From Branchiibius cervicis (GTDB lineage Bacteria; Actinomycetota; Actinomycetes; Actinomycetales; Dermatophilaceae), in NCBI RefSeq assembly GCF_042661605.1, contig NZ_JBHSWJ010000002.1:2790001-2854000 (forward strand): a stretch of 64,000 nucleotides of DNA, written 5' to 3'. Within the stretch, counting starts at the first letter, position 1, and each line of letters begins with the position of its first letter. A model generated the notes under the pieces. The model saw nothing but the letters and a program-made list of their open reading frames with translations, did no database searches and was not told the DNA's origin. The translations under genes were made by a program, and so were the position numbers. Shown piece after piece: positions 16,184 through 26,106 of the stretch.

Positions 16184-17340
16184 TCAGCGACGGGTGCGAT
16201 CCAGCGCTTCGGCCAGGTCGGCGATCAGGTCGTCGGCGTCCTCGATGCCGACCGAGCAGCGGATCAGATCGTCCGGCACGGCCAGTTCGGTGCCGGCCAC
16301 GGAGGCGTGCGTCATCTTGGCCGGGTGCTCGATCAGTGACTCGACGCCACCGAGTGACTCCCCCAGCGTCCACACCTTCGTGCCGCCGACGACATCCAGT
16401 GCCCGGTCCTGCCCGCCGGTGACCTGGAAGCTGATCATCCCGCCGGGGCGGCGCATCTGCCGGGCCGCGACGTCGTGCCCCGGATGTGAGTCCAGGCCCG
16501 GGTAGTAGACGTGCGTGACGTCGTCGCGCTCCACCAGGAACTGGGCCACCTTCTCGGCGTTGTCGCTGTGCCGCTCCATGCGGACCGCGAGGGTTTTCAG
16601 GCCGCGCAGCACCAGCCAGGAGTCGAACGGGCCGGAGATCGCGCCCATCGCGTTCTGGTGGAAGCCGATCGCGTCGGCCAGCTCCGCCTCCCGCACGACG
16701 ACCGCGCCGCCGACGACGTCACTGTGGCCACCGCAGTACTTGGTGGTCGAGTGCACGACGATGTCGGCGCCGAGCGTGAGCGGATTCTGCAGGTACGGCG
16801 AGGCGAAGGTGTTGTCGACGACCAGCAGCACCCTGCCTCCCGGGCGACCGCCGCGATGGCCTCGATGTCCGCAATGCCGAGCAGCGGGTTGGTCGGAGTT
16901 TCGATCCAGATCAGCTTGGTGTTGGGCCGGATCTCCCCGCGGATGGCGTCGGGCTGCGACACCTTCGCCAGCGACACCTCAACGCCCCACGGCCGGTGCA
17001 CCTTGTCGAAGAGCCGGAAGGTCCCGCCGTACGCGTCATTGGGGATGATCACGTGGTCACCCGGCTTGAGTACCGCCCGCAGGATGGCGTCCTCGGCGGC
17101 CAGCCCGGACGCGAACGCGAATCCCTTTGTGCCGCTTTCCAATTCGGCCAGGCACTCCTGAAGCGCGTCCCGGGTCGGGTTCGCCGAGCGGGAGTACTCG
17201 TAACCCTCCCGCAGCCCGCCGACGCCGTCCTGTTTGTACGTCGAGGTCTGGTAGATCGCGGGCACCACCGAACCGGTGCGCGGATCCGGCTCCTGGCCGG
17301 CGTGGATGGCTTTGGTCGAGAAACCCGTCATGGTCTCCAC
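16184..17340 (-). CDS. metB: Cystathionine gamma-synthase (one frameshift)
   Basis: PLP enzyme of the Cys/Met metabolism family. The N-terminal part reads STKAIHAGQEPDPRTGSVV, YEYSRSANPTRDALQ and FASGLAAEDA. A break at CCC 16831-16833 interrupts VAREAG|VLLVVDNTFASPYLQ; one added C restores it. The C-terminal part holds HSTTKYCGGHSDVVGG with the PLP-binding Lys. The repaired length of about 385 aa is normal. It joins activated homoserine and cysteine, or works in reverse transsulfuration; a cystathionine beta-synthase gene at 43.6 kb fits a transsulfuration route. The break is probably an assembly error. Confidence 0.88.
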
Positions 17341-17341
17341 C

Positions 17342-17725
17342 CTACGAGTCGGCCCCCGAGGATCTGTATGGCGTCAGCACGCAGAACTCGTTGCCCTCGG
17401 GATCGGCCAGCACCGCCCACCCTTTGTCCCCGTTGCGCAGGTCGTTCACCAGAGTCGCCCCGAGCCCCAGGATCCGCTCGATCTCCTCGTCGCGGCCGGT
17501 GTCGGTAGGGCGCAGGCAGATGTGCATGCGGTTCTTGACCGTCTTGGGCTCGGGCACCTCCAGGAAGATCAGGAAGCGGTCGTCAGGCCCGGTCAGCCCG
17601 ACCTCCTCCTCGCCTGGCTCGGCCTCCGGATCCAGGGTGAAGTCCTCCAGGACCTGGTCCCACCACACCCCTTGGGCGTAGGCGTCGGCGGCGTCGATGC
17701 AGAAGTTTGAAGCGCGGGAGGCCAT
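17342..17725 (-). CDS. VOC-superfamily (glyoxalase-like) protein
   Basis: A 127-aa single-module protein. Signals are the N-terminal DAADAYAQGVWWDQVL, RMHICLRPTDTGRDEEI with a likely metal-ligand His, LGATLVNDLRNGDKGWAVLADPEGNEFCVL, the classic VOC ending. Many such proteins are annotated as bleomycin-resistance or glyoxalase-like; the substrate is unknown. ATG 17725 is favoured over an upstream TTG. No ribosome-binding site is visible. One base separates its stop from the metB start. Confidence 0.75.
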   Translation of the reverse strand: MASRASNFCIDAADAYAQGVWWDQVLEDFTLDPEAEPGEEEVGLTGPDDRFLIFLEVPEPKTVKNRMHICLRPTDTGRDEEIERILGLGATLVNDLRNGDKGWAVLADPEGNEFCVLTPYRSSGADS

Positions 17726-17764
17726 ACCCGCACTCAACCATCCGCCGCGGACAACCGCGAGGGG

Positions 17765-17881
17765 TTAAACCCCTGGGTGCTGGAGGCCCTCGAGATCCTT
17801 CTCCACCTCACGAGTCTGATAGCCGCGGGCCAGCAGGTCGATGGTGCCCGCGGCTGCTACCCGCGCGGCCAAGGCGTCCAT
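17765..17881 (-). CDS. Possible small ORF (38 aa) or gene remnant between the VOC gene and glyQS
   Basis: It reads MDALAARVAAAGTIDLLARG then YQTREVEKDLEGLQHPGV, with plausible codon use but no good ribosome-binding site. Its stop lies in a GGGGTT-A-AACCCC palindrome (17761-17773) upstream of the VOC gene. It may be a small protein, the tail of a lost gene, or chance. I do not recognise it. Confidence 0.25.
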   Translation of the reverse strand: MDALAARVAAAGTIDLLARGYQTREVEKDLEGLQHPGV

Positions 17882-17929
17882 CAACCGTAAGCACCGACCG
17901 GCACAGACCGCCTGACCGGGCGCCCTGCC

Positions 17930-20900
17930 TCACCCGAGCGCGCTGGACAACGCCTTCCAGTCGATCCCGGACGGCGCCTTGTCGACGATCGACTGCAGCA
18001 GCCCCAACCGGGCGGCGCGCACCGCGGGGTCTTCGGCCATCACCAGCACGTCGTCGAAGAACGTGTTCAGCGAGTCGGTCAGGTCACCGGCGGTCGCCGC
18101 CCATTCGGGCAGACCAGCCGCGCTCTGATCCGGCAGCGTGGCCACCTGGGCTTCCAGCCGCAGCTCGGCCGGCTCGGTCAGGACCGACGCGTCGTACGCC
18201 GATGACGTGCCGCCCGGGACGATCCGGGTGATGCGCTGGGTCGCCTCCACCAGCTTCTCGAAGCCGGCGTCCTTACGCAGCGACTCGATGTCGGCCAGCG
18301 CCTGCTCAGCCGCACCGGGCCGATCGGCCAGCGGCGCGATCGCGTCGACGAACCCGGCCGGGACACCCTCGTCACGCAATTGCTGTACGAACCGATCGCG
18401 CACGAATTCCGCTGCAGCGTCAACGGATTCGCCCGGCACGGTCACACCTTGGGCAACCAGTCGCACCGCAGCCGCCTTCAGGCCGTCCGCCACGGTGATC
18501 GCGGACAGCTCGGGCCGCGCGCGCAGGATGGCAACGACACCGAGCGCCGCGCGGCGCAGCGCGAAGGGGTCGGAGGAGCCGGTCGGTTTCGCGCCGATAG
18601 CGAACATCGCGGCCAGCAGGTCGAAGCGGTCCGCCAGCGCCAACAGCGCACCCTCCAGCGTCTCCGGCAACGCACCGCCGGCGGTGCGCGGGCACTCCAT
18701 GTCGTAGAGGGCCTGGGCGACGGCCGGGGTCTCCCCGCCCGCTGCGCGTAGACCTTGGCCATGGTGCCGGCCAGGGAGGACAGTTCGACAACCATCTGCG
18801 TGGACAGGTCGAACTTCGCCAGTTCCCCGGCGCGGGTCAGCGTGACCTCGTCGACGCCCTCCACTCCTTCGGCGAGTTTCGTTGCTACAGAGGCAATCCG
18901 GTCGGCGCGCTGAGCCACCGAGCCCACGCGCTCCTCGAAGGTGAGCTTGTCGATGGCAGAACGGAAGTCGGCCAACGGCACCGTGAGGTCCGCGTCGAAG
19001 AAGAACGCGGCGTCCTCGTAGCGGGCCCGCAGCACCGACTCGTTACCGGTGCGCACGACGTCCGGATCGCAGTCGCCGTTGGCCATCGTGACGAAGTACG
19101 GCTTGAGCCTGCCCGCGGCATCCCGCACCGGCAGGTAGCGCTGGTGCTTGCGCATCACCGTGACCAGGATCTGCTCGGGCAGCTCCAAGTACTTCTCGCC
19201 GTAGGACCCCAGGATGCCGACGGGCTGCTCGACCAGGTTGGTGATCTCATCGACCAGAGCAGACTCGGCGTCGAAATCAACTGTGCCACCGACCGATTGC
19301 GCCAGATCGGTGGCCTGGTCGACGACCTCGGTCCGGCGGGCAGCGACGTCCAGGACGATGCCGTGCGCACCGAGCGTCGGGATGAGGTCCGTCGCGGAGG
19401 CGACATCGACCAGCGGCGTGTCATCCCCCGCTGCACGTACGTCGTGCGGCCGGTGACCAGCGACGACACCTGAGCGGGGACCACCAGCGAGCCCCACAGC
19501 GCCACGAGCCAGCGGATCGGGCGGCTGTAGGCCAACTGCGGATCGGACCAGCGCATGTTGCGGTCGGCGCGCAACCCTTCGACGACCTTCTCGATCAACG
19601 AGCCGAGCACGACCGGCGCGGTGCGGCCCTTCTGTTCCACCGACACCGCCACGTGCGTCGCACCGTCGAATTCGGCTGTGACCACATCGGATACCTCGAC
19701 ACCCTGGCCCCGCGCAAAGCCCTGCAGCGCCTTGGTCGGCTGGCCGGACGCGTCATAGGCGGCGGCAACCTTCGGGCCCTTACGCAACGTCGACGCGTCC
19801 GGCTCCGCAGCAGAGACAGCGGGAATCGTCAGCACGATCCGGCGAGGGGTCGCGGCCACGGCCAGGTCGCCGTACGTCAATCGGGAGTCCGCGAGCGCCT
19901 CGGTCGCCAACGTGCGCACCTGCTCGATGGCCTGGTCCACCACGTGCGGCGGTAGTTCCTCCGTGCCGATCTCCAGCACGAAGGTCGCCGGCTCCGAGGG
20001 CAATGGGTCAGGCAACGCCGCGGGCTCGGGCGAGGGAGCTGCGAGACCGCCCATCGACGACAATTCCTGCTTGGTCAGTGGGAAGTCCAGTTCGGCACGT
20101 CGCTCGACCCACAATCCGGCCACCTCGCGCGAGAGCCGGCGCATCGTCGCGAAGGCGGCGGCACGCTCGGTCGTGGAGATGGCACCGCGGGCATCGAGCA
20201 CGTTGAAGGCGTGCGAGCTCTTCAGCACGTAGGTGTGCGCGGGTACCGGCAACCGGGCCTCGATGAGCCGCTCGGCCTCGGCGACGTAGCGCTCGAACAG
20301 CTCGCGGTTGGTGTCGATGTCGGCGTCGTCCAGGTAGTAGCGCGACATTTCGTACTCGGACTGGCCGAACAGCTCGCCGTAGGTCACGCCCGGTGCGTAG
20401 ACCATGTCCTTGAAGTGGGTGACGCCCTGCTGGGCCATCATGATCCGTTCGATGCCGTAGGTCAGTTCGACCGAGACCGGTTCGAGGTTCTGCCCGCCGA
20501 CCTGCTGGAAGTAGGTGAACTGGGTGACTTCCATCCCGTCCAGCCACACCTCCCAGCCCAGACCCCACGCGCCGATGGCCGGTTGGGCCCAGTTGTCCTC
20601 GACGAAGCGGACGTCGTGCGCCGCCAGGTCGATGCCGAGGGCTTCGAGGGACTGCAGGTAGAGCTCCTGGGGGTTACCCGGATCCGGTTTGAGGATGACC
20701 TGGAACTGGGTGTGCGTCTGCAGGCGGTTGGGGTTCTCGCCGTACCGGCTGTCGTCGGGGCGCACGGAGGGCTCGACGTACGCGACGCGCCACGGCTCGG
20801 GACCCAGCACCCGCAGGATGGTCGCGGGGTTCATGGTTCCGGCGCCGACCTCGGTGTTGAACGGCTGCACGACCAGGCAACCCCGGTCGGTCCAGAATTT

Positions 20901-20942
20901 CTGCAGGGTCAGCAAAGCGTCTTGCACGGTCAGCACCCGCAA
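17930..20942 (-). CDS. glyQS: Glycyl-tRNA synthetase, fused alpha and beta chains (two frameshifts)
   Basis: About 1000 aa once repaired. The first ~300 residues are a complete alpha chain (MRVLTVQDALLTLQKFW, GAGTMNPATILRVLGPEPW, YVEPSVRPDDSRYGENPNR). A short Pro/Ala linker leads into the beta chain (TFVLEIGTEELPPHVV, RKHQRYLPVRD, YFVTMANGD, and the C-terminal anticodon-binding part). Breaks at C5 19425-19429 and C4 18733-18736 are each healed by one added C. The fused bacterial-type enzyme is unusual in actinobacteria, where the dimeric eukaryote-like GlyRS is the rule as I recall. The start is TTG 20942 or GTG 20936. Confidence 0.88.
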
Positions 20943-21031
20943 AGGCTACCCATCCCCAGGGGAGGCACCGAATCGGTTTCGGCCACCCGCGGGGCGAGCC
21001 AATCCGTGATCAAAATGAGACAATCGACGAC

Positions 21032-21733
21032 ATGGTCTTTGGATTCGGACGCACCGCCACCATGGTGACGCCACAGGAAGCACTTCCCGGTCGACCCGAC
21101 CCGTTGCCGGACATCCCCGACACCAACGTGGTCCTCGGCACGTCGATGCACCCGCCGTTCCCGGAGGGCTCCGCGACGCTCTATGTCGCGATGGGCTGCT
21201 TCTGGGGCGCCGAGCGGATTTTCTGGCGTCTGCCCGGCGTCATCACCACCGCCGTCGGGTACATGGGCGGCTACACCCCCAACCCCACCTACGAAGAGGT
21301 CTGCACCGGCCGCACCGGGCACACCGAGACCGCGATGGTCGTCTACGACCCGCAGCAGATCAGCGCCGGCGAGGTGCTCAAGGCGTTCTGGGAGAACCAC
21401 GACCCGACGACCGCCAACCGGCAGGGCAACGACGTCGGCACGCAGTACCGCTCGGCGATCTACTGGACCACGCCCGAGCAGGAGGCCGCGGTCGCGCAGA
21501 CGACCAAGGACTTCCAGAAGGTGCTCTACGACAACGGGTTCGGCGCGATCAGCACCGAGGAGAAGCCGGCCTCCGACGTCGGCCAGTTCTACTACGCCGA
21601 GGATTACCACCAGCAGTACCTGCACAAGAACCCCGGCGGATACTGCAACCACGGCTTCAAGGGCATGACCTGCCCGGTGGGGATCGTGCGTCAGGACCAG
21701 TTGCCTGCGCAGCAGGACATCCTGCCTGGCTGA
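21032..21733 (+). CDS. msrA: Peptide-methionine (S)-S-oxide reductase
   Basis: A 233-aa enzyme repairing oxidised methionine. The catalytic Cys56 is in AMGCFWGAERIFW. Further family signals are GYMGGYTPNPTYEEVCTGRTGHTE, FWENHDPTTANRQGNDVGTQYRS, and the C-terminal YHQQYLHKNPGGYCNH with a resolving Cys. The N-terminal ~45 residues (GRPDPLPDIPDTNVVLG) are the extension usual for the longer MsrA forms. It is divergent from glyQS, with an 89-bp shared promoter region. Confidence 0.95.
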   Translation: MVFGFGRTATMVTPQEALPGRPDPLPDIPDTNVVLGTSMHPPFPEGSATLYVAMGCFWGAERIFWRLPGVITTAVGYMGGYTPNPTYEEVCTGRTGHTETAMVVYDPQQISAGEVLKAFWENHDPTTANRQGNDVGTQYRSAIYWTTPEQEAAVAQTTKDFQKVLYDNGFGAISTEEKPASDVGQFYYAEDYHQQYLHKNPGGYCNHGFKGMTCPVGIVRQDQLPAQQDILPG

Positions 21734-21766
21734 GAACCCTCTTCGCGTACGCCGATCGGCCGGCTT

Positions 21767-22519
21767 TCAGTCGTCCTGTTCCGTCGGGCGGATGAGGAGT
21801 TCATTGATCGTCTGGTGCCGTGGCCGCGTCACCATGAACAAGATGGCGTCAGCGATGTCCTGCGCCTGAAGCGGTTCCATGGTTTCCAGCCGTTGGTAGT
21901 TCGCTTCCCGGATCCCGTCGCGCAGCTGCTCACGCAGTTCGGTGACCACCGCGCCGGGCTCGACGACCCCGACCCGTAGGTGGCGCCGGCTGAACTCCTG
22001 CCGGAACGATTCGCTGAACGCACCCAGGCCGTGCTTGGTCAGGTTGTAGACGGCCGAACCCTTTTTGACCTGCCGCCCCGCCGTCGAGGAGATGTTGACC
22101 AGGTCGGCCACCCGGCGCGGATCGCTGTCGGCGGCCGCCAGCAAGTGCGGCAGAGCCGCTTTGGTCATCGACAGGGCCGCGCGCAGGTTGATGTCGAGCA
22201 TGCGGTCCCACTCCTCGATCGGCGCATCCTCGATCGGGCCGAGCAGCATGACGCCGGCGTTGTTGACCAGGATGTCCAAGCGCCCCAGCTGCGAAACGGT
22301 GTGCTCAACGGCAGCACCGGCCTGGTCACGGTCGGTGATGTCTGCCTCGATGGCGAGCGCGCCGCCGCCGACCTCCGCGGCGAGGGCGTCGAGCCGGTCC
22401 TTGCGCCGGGCCACGAGCGCGACCGACGCGCCTGCGGCGGCCAGTGTGCGCGCCGTCGCCTCCCCGATCCCGCTGGAAGCGCCGGTGACAAGGGCAACGG
22501 TGCCGCTGAGTTCACTCAT
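21767..22519 (-). CDS. Short-chain dehydrogenase/reductase (classical SDR)
   Basis: A 250-aa NAD(P)-dependent oxidoreductase. The cofactor motif TGASSGIGEA is at residues 12-21, NNAG at 86-89, the catalytic Ser144/145, and Tyr158-x3-Lys162. Arg38/Arg39 after the second strand suggest NADP(H). The N-terminal SELSGTVALVTGASSG and the C-terminal RHQTINELLIRPTEQ resemble the YdfG/NADP serine-dehydrogenase-like group. The substrate is not known. Confidence 0.88.
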   Translation of the reverse strand: MSELSGTVALVTGASSGIGEATARTLAAAGASVALVARRKDRLDALAAEVGGGALAIEADITDRDQAGAAVEHTVSQLGRLDILVNNAGVMLLGPIEDAPIEEWDRMLDINLRAALSMTKAALPHLLAAADSDPRRVADLVNISSTAGRQVKKGSAVYNLTKHGLGAFSESFRQEFSRRHLRVGVVEPGAVVTELREQLRDGIREANYQRLETMEPLQAQDIADAILFMVTRPRHQTINELLIRPTEQDD

Positions 22520-22562
22520 AGGGCCAGGCTAAAACGTGTTGCCGACGCCGGTGCCCTAGGGG

Positions 22563-23591
22563 ATGCTCGCACGCGTGACCTGGGTGATCGAACCGCTCGA
22601 CGTTTCCTCCGACGCAGCCGTCGAGGCGTTCCACACAGCGCGCAACCGGGCCGAAGAGCACGACTTCGCCTATCACACCTCCTACTCGTTGCAGGAGACC
22701 ATCGCGATGCTGCGCAGTCCGCAGCACGCTGCGCGACGGGTCCTGCGTCAGGCGCTGAGCGACGGCCAGGTAGTAGGAGTGGCTGCCGCGATGCTGCCGC
22801 TGCTGGACAACACCAGCACCGCTGACGTCGGGATCGCGGTGGTGCCGGAGGCCCGGCGGCACGGTATTGGGACCGCGCTGCTGGAGTCATTGCTGAGCGA
22901 GGCACGATCGGCGCACCGCAGTCGCGCCATCGCCTGGTTGCAGTGGCCGTACGACGCCCGTCGCGACGGATCCGGTTCTCCGGGAATGCAATTCGCTGCC
23001 GCAAGCGGATTTCACGTCAGCCAGCTCGAAGTCCAACGGATCCTCGACCTGCCGGTGCCGGTCGACGTACTGGACGATCTGGAGCGTCAGGCGGCCGATC
23101 ATCATGCGGGCTACACATTCCGCACGTGGGCCGGCGCCGCACCGCAGGAGGTTCTGCCCGGCTACGGCCGGCTGGTCGGTGCGGTGGAAACCGAAGCGCC
23201 CACGGGTGAGCATGTGCCCGAGGTCGAGGTGTGGGACGAGCGGCGGATCCGCGAGCAGGAAGAAGAGCTGGAGCAGCAAGGGAGGACCCGGATCACGACG
23301 TTGGCGCTATCCCCCGATGGCGAACCGGTGGGCTATACCGACCTGGTGTACGCGGCGACCGACGGCGGCCGGGTCTACCAGTGGGGCACGTTGGTGGACC
23401 GCGCCCATCGCGGGCACCGGTTGGGCATGGCACTCAAAGTGCGCACCGCCCGGGCGATGCAGGAGGCCTTCCCGCACGCGGCGTACGTGCGCACTTGGAA
23501 CGCAGAGTCCAATGCCCCGATGATCGCGGTCAACGACGCGATGGGCTTCCGCCCCGTCGGCTGGGCGGCCGAACTCTATCGGGACGTGTGA
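22563..23591 (+). CDS. Tandem GNAT N-acetyltransferase
   Basis: A 342-aa protein with two GNAT modules. The first (about 10-150) has the acetyl-CoA loop VVPEARRHGIGTALLESLL. The second (about 185-342) has VDRAHRGHRLGMALKVRTAR and ends with WNAESNAPMIAVNDAMGFRPVGW. A two-module layout is shared with mycothiol synthase MshD, but the sequence motifs do not convince me it is MshD. ATG 22563 lies 43 bp from the divergent SDR gene. Acceptor unknown. Confidence 0.82.
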   Translation: MLARVTWVIEPLDVSSDAAVEAFHTARNRAEEHDFAYHTSYSLQETIAMLRSPQHAARRVLRQALSDGQVVGVAAAMLPLLDNTSTADVGIAVVPEARRHGIGTALLESLLSEARSAHRSRAIAWLQWPYDARRDGSGSPGMQFAAASGFHVSQLEVQRILDLPVPVDVLDDLERQAADHHAGYTFRTWAGAAPQEVLPGYGRLVGAVETEAPTGEHVPEVEVWDERRIREQEEELEQQGRTRITTLALSPDGEPVGYTDLVYAATDGGRVYQWGTLVDRAHRGHRLGMALKVRTARAMQEAFPHAAYVRTWNAESNAPMIAVNDAMGFRPVGWAAELYRDV

Positions 23592-23594
23592 GGA

Positions 23595-24383
23595 TCACAC
23601 CTTCGCGCTGAAGACCGGCAGGTAGCCGGACTTCTGACCGGTCGCGGTCGGGTGGTAGGACTCCTCGATGTCCAGCAGATTCACCGAGTGCAGCCAGCGG
23701 CCGGAGTCACAGATCTCGTGGCCGGCAAACGCCGAGCGGACGTCACCGAAGGTGAAACCCGCCTTGGTAGCAGCGGTTTTCGTGAGCGAGTCGAGCAGGT
23801 CGATGCCGCTGTCGATCGCGGTGCGTGATGCCTGGCTCAGGCCGATACAGCTCTTAGCCACGTCGTAGAAGTCGGGGTAGCCCAGCACCACCACGTGGGC
23901 GTTGCTCGCCTTGGACTTGATCGCGCTGTAGACCTTGGCCAGCTTGGCCGGCAGGTGCGCCGTCGCATCGGCCTTGGCCGCGTTGATCTCGTTGACACAG
24001 GTCGTGGTGCCTTTGAGGTTGCAGTCCTGCATGATCCCGCCGAAGTTCTCGTCGTTACCGCCGATGGTGATGCTGACCAGCGTGGTGCTCGACGACAGCG
24101 CCGAGAGCTGTTTGTTGATGACGTCGGTTGTCGTCGCCCCCGAGCAAGCCACCGATGCGTACGACGAGGGCGCGTGGGCCGCCGCCCACAAAGCTGAGTA
24201 GGCGTTCGGGCTGCGATCGCAACTGCCGCTGCTGGAGATGTAGCTGCCGGCCCCCACCCCGGCGGAGTAGGAGTCGCCGAGAGCGACATAGCGCACGCTC
24301 GCTGCATCAGCGGTGGGCACCAGCCCCAATCCGGTGACACTGGCGACGGCGGCAGTGAGGACGATCGTGCGTGGACGGGACAT
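23595..24383 (-). CDS. Secreted SGNH/GDSL hydrolase
   Basis: A 262-aa protein. The N-terminal MSRPRTIVLTAAVASVTGLG and the AxA-like site near residue 27 form a signal peptide. The catalytic blocks are GDSYSAG (Ser), the SGATTTD Gly, GGNDENFG (Asn) and SYHPTATGQ (His), in the order of Streptomyces-type secreted lipases. It probably hydrolyses lipid esters outside the cell. CAGGAG lies 8 bases before the ATG, but the site is caught in a hairpin (see 24390-24420). Confidence 0.85.
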   Translation of the reverse strand: MSRPRTIVLTAAVASVTGLGLVPTADAASVRYVALGDSYSAGVGAGSYISSSGSCDRSPNAYSALWAAAHAPSSYASVACSGATTTDVINKQLSALSSSTTLVSITIGGNDENFGGIMQDCNLKGTTTCVNEINAAKADATAHLPAKLAKVYSAIKSKASNAHVVVLGYPDFYDVAKSCIGLSQASRTAIDSGIDLLDSLTKTAATKAGFTFGDVRSAFAGHEICDSGRWLHSVNLLDIEESYHPTATGQKSGYLPVFSAKV

Positions 24384-24389
24384 GGCGCG

Positions 24390-24420
24390 CTCCTGGGGGT
24401 GAGGGTGATACCCCTAGGAG
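24390..24420 (-). promoter_or_regulatory. Leader hairpin covering the SGNH hydrolase ribosome-binding site
   Basis: In the message, CTCCTAGGGGT (24420-24410) pairs with ACCCCCAGGAG (24400-24390) across a 9-base loop, with one A-C mismatch. The AGGAG inside the right arm is the Shine-Dalgarno site of the hydrolase gene. Folding would block translation initiation. Whether a signal opens it is unknown. Confidence 0.45.
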
Positions 24421-24522
24421 CAAACTCCTCACCGGTTCCGGACACCAGAGCAGCGGCGCAGAACTTACCCAGAACTTACGACGCGGCTGGGTCGGTCGTC
24501 CCTTGGCGTCCGAGCGCCGCGA

Positions 24523-25947
24523 ATGGTGATGTTCACTGAGGTGGTGACGTCTTCAGCCCCCTCCACCGCACCACTGACCAACCTGGTCGTCGCCCGCCTC
24601 ACCGAAGTTCTGCCGGAGGGGCGTCTTGTCACCGATCCGCAGGTGCTGGCGTCCTACTCCCACGACGAGGCCGAATGGGCGCCGTACGCCCCGCCGCTCG
24701 CCGTGGTCCGCGCTCGTGACACGGCCGACGTCCAGGCCGTCGTCCGCGTATGCCTCGAACACTCGGTGCCGCTGGTGACCCGGGGCGCCGGCACCGGGCT
24801 GTCCGGTGGGGCGAACGCCGTCGACGGGTGCGTGATCCTGTCGACGGAGAGGATGACCCGGATCGTCGAGGTCAACGGCATCGAACGCCTTGCCGTCGTC
24901 CAGCCCGGCGTCGTCAACGACGACCTGCGAGCCGCCGTTGCTGAGCACGGCCTGTGGTACCCGCCGGACCCGGCCAGTGCGCCGTGGTCGACGATCGGCG
25001 GCAACGTCGCGACCAACGCGGGCGGACTGTGTTGCGTCAAGTACGGCGTGACCCGCGATTACGTCCTGGAGCTCGAGGTCGTCAACGGGCTGGGTGAGAT
25101 CGTCCGGCTCGGTCGCCGTACGGCCAAGGGCGTCGCCGGCTACGACATGGCCGGGCTGATCGTCGGATCGGAGGGCACGCTCGGGGTGGTCACCGAAGTC
25201 ACCGTGCGCCTGCGCGACCTGCAACCGCCGCAACGCACGGTGGCGGGCTACTTCTCCTCCATCGTCGATACCGGGAACGCCGTCGAGGCGATCGGGGCAT
25301 CAGGGGTAGTTCCCTCGGCGCTGGAACTGATCGACAAGCACTGTCTGGCGGCGGTCGACAAGTGGAAGAACATGGGTCTGTCGGTCGATGCGAACGTCGT
25401 GCTCCTGGGCCGCACCGACGCGCCCGGCGCCGCCGGTGAGCACGAGGCCCAGGTGATGCTGGAGGCCTTCGAGACGGCCGGTGCGACCTGGGCTGCCGCC
25501 TCCAGCGACCCCGAGGAGGCTGAGGCGCTCTTCGCCGCACGCCGACTCGCCTACCCCGCACTGGAGCGGCTCGGCCCGGTGCTCACCGAGGACGTGTGCG
25601 TCCCGAAGGCTGCCGTGCCGGAGATGCTGCGCCGGATAGAGAAGGCTGCTGTCGACAACGACACCCTGATCGCGAATATCGCCCACGCCGGCGACGGAAA
25701 TCTGCACCCGCTGCTGATCACCGATGTCGGCGACACCGCTGCACGCGAACGAGCCGAGACCGCGTTCCGTCAGATCATTGCCGACGCCTTGGACCTTGGT
25801 GGCACCGTGACCGGTGAGCACGGTGTCGGCCTGCTCAAACGTGACGGGCTGCATCAAGAGCTGTCGGCTGAGGAGCTTGCGATGCAACGTGCCGTGAAGC
25901 AGGCCCTTGATCCGCACGGCATCTTCAACCCGGGCAAGGTGTTGTAG
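24523..25947 (+). CDS. FAD-linked oxidase (GlcD-type glycolate/D-lactate dehydrogenase)
   Basis: A 474-aa flavoprotein of the FAD_binding_4 / FAD-oxidase_C type. The FAD-binding domain shows VPLVTRGAGTGLSGGANAV and the PPDPASAPWSTIGGNVATNA block. The C-terminal cap has IANIAHAGDGNLHPLLITD and GGTVTGEHGVGLLKRDGL, both standard for D-2-hydroxyacid dehydrogenases. It oxidises glycolate, D-lactate or a related acid, passing electrons to the chain. The start could be 24523 (ATG) or the GTG/ATG just after. It stands alone, without glcE or glcF partners in the window. Confidence 0.87.
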   Translation: MVMFTEVVTSSAPSTAPLTNLVVARLTEVLPEGRLVTDPQVLASYSHDEAEWAPYAPPLAVVRARDTADVQAVVRVCLEHSVPLVTRGAGTGLSGGANAVDGCVILSTERMTRIVEVNGIERLAVVQPGVVNDDLRAAVAEHGLWYPPDPASAPWSTIGGNVATNAGGLCCVKYGVTRDYVLELEVVNGLGEIVRLGRRTAKGVAGYDMAGLIVGSEGTLGVVTEVTVRLRDLQPPQRTVAGYFSSIVDTGNAVEAIGASGVVPSALELIDKHCLAAVDKWKNMGLSVDANVVLLGRTDAPGAAGEHEAQVMLEAFETAGATWAAASSDPEEAEALFAARRLAYPALERLGPVLTEDVCVPKAAVPEMLRRIEKAAVDNDTLIANIAHAGDGNLHPLLITDVGDTAARERAETAFRQIIADALDLGGTVTGEHGVGLLKRDGLHQELSAEELAMQRAVKQALDPHGIFNPGKVL

Positions 25948-26106
25948 GTCTTGCACCGTAAAAGCTTGTCCGGCAATAAAATTCGTCGTGCTTGACCGAT
26001 GGGTCATGCACCTCCACCACAAGCGCCCCCATGTCGTTGGCGTCGCTCTTCCAGGTGTGATGCTGCGCGCAGGCTTGGCGTTGGGGTTCGGTGAAATGAT
26101 CAGCCC

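Noticed and set aside
10488..21765. Shared GTACGCCGATCGGCCGG string at about 10489 and 21748
   Set aside because: A self-complementary GC-rich string used in terminator-like hairpins; two copies are not enough to call a repeat family.
22563..23591. Tandem GNAT protein as mycothiol synthase MshD
   Set aside because: The two-module layout fits, but I do not see the sequence blocks I associate with MshD.
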